Source of the DNA: Acidimicrobiia bacterium
GTDB taxonomy: Bacteria; Actinomycetota; Acidimicrobiia; Acidimicrobiales; Acidimicrobilacustridaceae
DNA: 5,588 nt
NCBI GenBank assembly: GCA_016462055.1
Contig: JAEMTX010000099.1
Coordinates: forward strand, 1,320 to 6,907
Reading direction: 5' to 3'
A program made the translations under genes and the position numbers. The stretch's first letter is position 1; every line of letters starts with the position of its first letter. Below, piece after piece: positions 5,144 through 5,588 of this stretch. The notes below the pieces were generated by a model, which was not told the DNA's origin, did no database searches, and saw only the letters and a list, made by a program, of their open reading frames with translations.

Positions 5144-5588
5144 GAGCATCTGGCCTTCAAAGTCGCCGATAAGCGAGACGCGTGGTCCGTCAGACTCAGC
5201 GAATTCCGCTGCTTTCTGCTCGTAATAGGCCGCGCGTAGGTCGCCTTCTCGCAGCGCGTTGTAGGTGGGATAGAGCGCACGGCGTGGTTCATTTGAGGTA
5301 TTCGGGCCGCTGCGATGCGGAGTGCGGGAATGAAACCACAACGCCTGACCGGCCCAAATGGGGGCCGGAGTCCAATCGAGTTGCTCAACGATGTCGGCGC
5401 GGATGCAGCCTCTATCGTCCATAGGAAGAATTTCGTCATGCATTGATGACACGACTTCGAGACAGCCATTGGCCTCTCGTGAATCGTCGATGGCCAACAT
5501 GCACGAAACATGGGTTTCGATGAATCGATACGCCGGCGCATCTTGATGCGCTGAATAGCCAGCACCACCTGGAGCTTGGTAGTTGATC
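5141..5588 (-). CDS. phnY: PhnY-like Fe(II)/2-oxoglutarate dioxygenase of the PhyH family, N-terminus cut by the window edge
   Basis: The last 148 residues are visible; the frame is open to the right edge, so the start and probably the first 120-140 residues lie outside. The visible part opens with INYQAPGGAGYSAHQDAPAY, which contains the HxD iron-binding motif (His14, Asp16 of the visible part). A second iron ligand is His91 in TPHRSGPN, and Arg102 or Arg103 lies 11-12 residues later, as expected for binding 2-oxoglutarate. These are hallmarks of phytanoyl-CoA dioxygenase family enzymes. The PGGxGxxxHQDxPAY form, together with a coupled PhnZ-like partner, points to PhnY, which hydroxylates 2-aminoethylphosphonate at C1. 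The ATG at 5500 lies inside the catalytic domain, after the HxD motif, and is not the start. The substrate could be another phosphonate. Promoter and any regulator or transporter lie beyond the edge. Confidence 0.82.
   Translation of the reverse strand, partial: INYQAPGGAGYSAHQDAPAYRFIETHVSCMLAIDDSREANGCLEVVSSMHDEILPMDDRGCIRADIVEQLDWTPAPIWAGQALWFHSRTPHRSGPNTSNEPRRALYPTYNALREGDLRAAYYEQKAAEFAESDGPRVSLIGDFEGQML

Noticed and set aside
5141..5500. A short 119-residue complete gene starting at the ATG at 5500
   Set aside because: The frame stays open to the right edge, and the essential HxD motif lies upstream of this ATG, so the gene is a longer one cut by the window.
5122..5568. 148-residue minus-strand frame overlapping the PhnY-like gene
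   Set aside because: The alternative frame holds the HxD...H...R pattern of a dioxygenase and couples to the next gene; this one has no motif and is a shadow.
1..5588. CRISPR arrays, insertion sequences, tRNA genes, toxin-antitoxin or phage-defence genes
   Set aside because: No direct repeat arrays, transposase motifs, terminal inverted repeats or tRNA-like structures were seen; nearly all of the sequence is filled by metabolic genes.

Overview
The window looks like a chromosomal segment of a medium-GC actinobacterium. The signs are an F420-dependent Ddn/DUF385-type reductase, an FrnE-type DsbA homologue ending in the actinobacterial CGPxGC style, and a 'dihydrodipicolinate reductase-like' protein of a type common in mycobacteria and relatives. 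Base composition is mid-50s percent GC by eye, lower than most mycobacteria or streptomycetes. A marine, freshwater or soil lineage such as Acidimicrobiia is plausible, but this is inference. No mobile elements, CRISPR arrays, tRNA or rRNA were seen. Coding density is very high.

Layout: (1) The left edge holds the first six codons of a probable minus-strand gene, divergent from (2) a plus-strand FrnE-like thiol-disulfide oxidoreductase. (3) Convergent to it is a minus-strand two-gene unit, a classical SDR followed downstream by a Ddn-like F420 enzyme. (4) A 147-bp divergent intergenic region with a 16-bp inverted repeat separates this from (5) a plus-strand unit: an atypical extended-SDR (epimerase-like) protein, then a Rossmann-fold reductase related to dihydrodipicolinate and 2,4-diaminopentanoate dehydrogenases. 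(6) A hairpin overlapping the reductase stop codon separates it by only 3 bp from a convergent minus-strand pair. That pair is an HD-domain protein with the residue pattern of the diiron oxygenase PhnZ, translationally coupled to the C-terminal part of a PhyH-family Fe(II)/2-oxoglutarate dioxygenase resembling PhnY. The PhyH gene runs off the right edge.

How the genes may work together: the clearest system is the PhnY/PhnZ-type pair. In the known pathway PhnY hydroxylates 2-aminoethylphosphonate at C1, and PhnZ oxidatively cleaves the C-P bond to give glycine and phosphate. The substrate here is unproven because this pair architecture also serves other phosphonates. The central four oxidoreductases (SDR, Ddn-like, epimerase-like, reductase) look like accessory redox enzymes of unknown, possibly catabolic, substrate. 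Two of them lack residues of the textbook SDR catalytic set. Nothing in the sequence links them to the phosphonate pair beyond adjacency.
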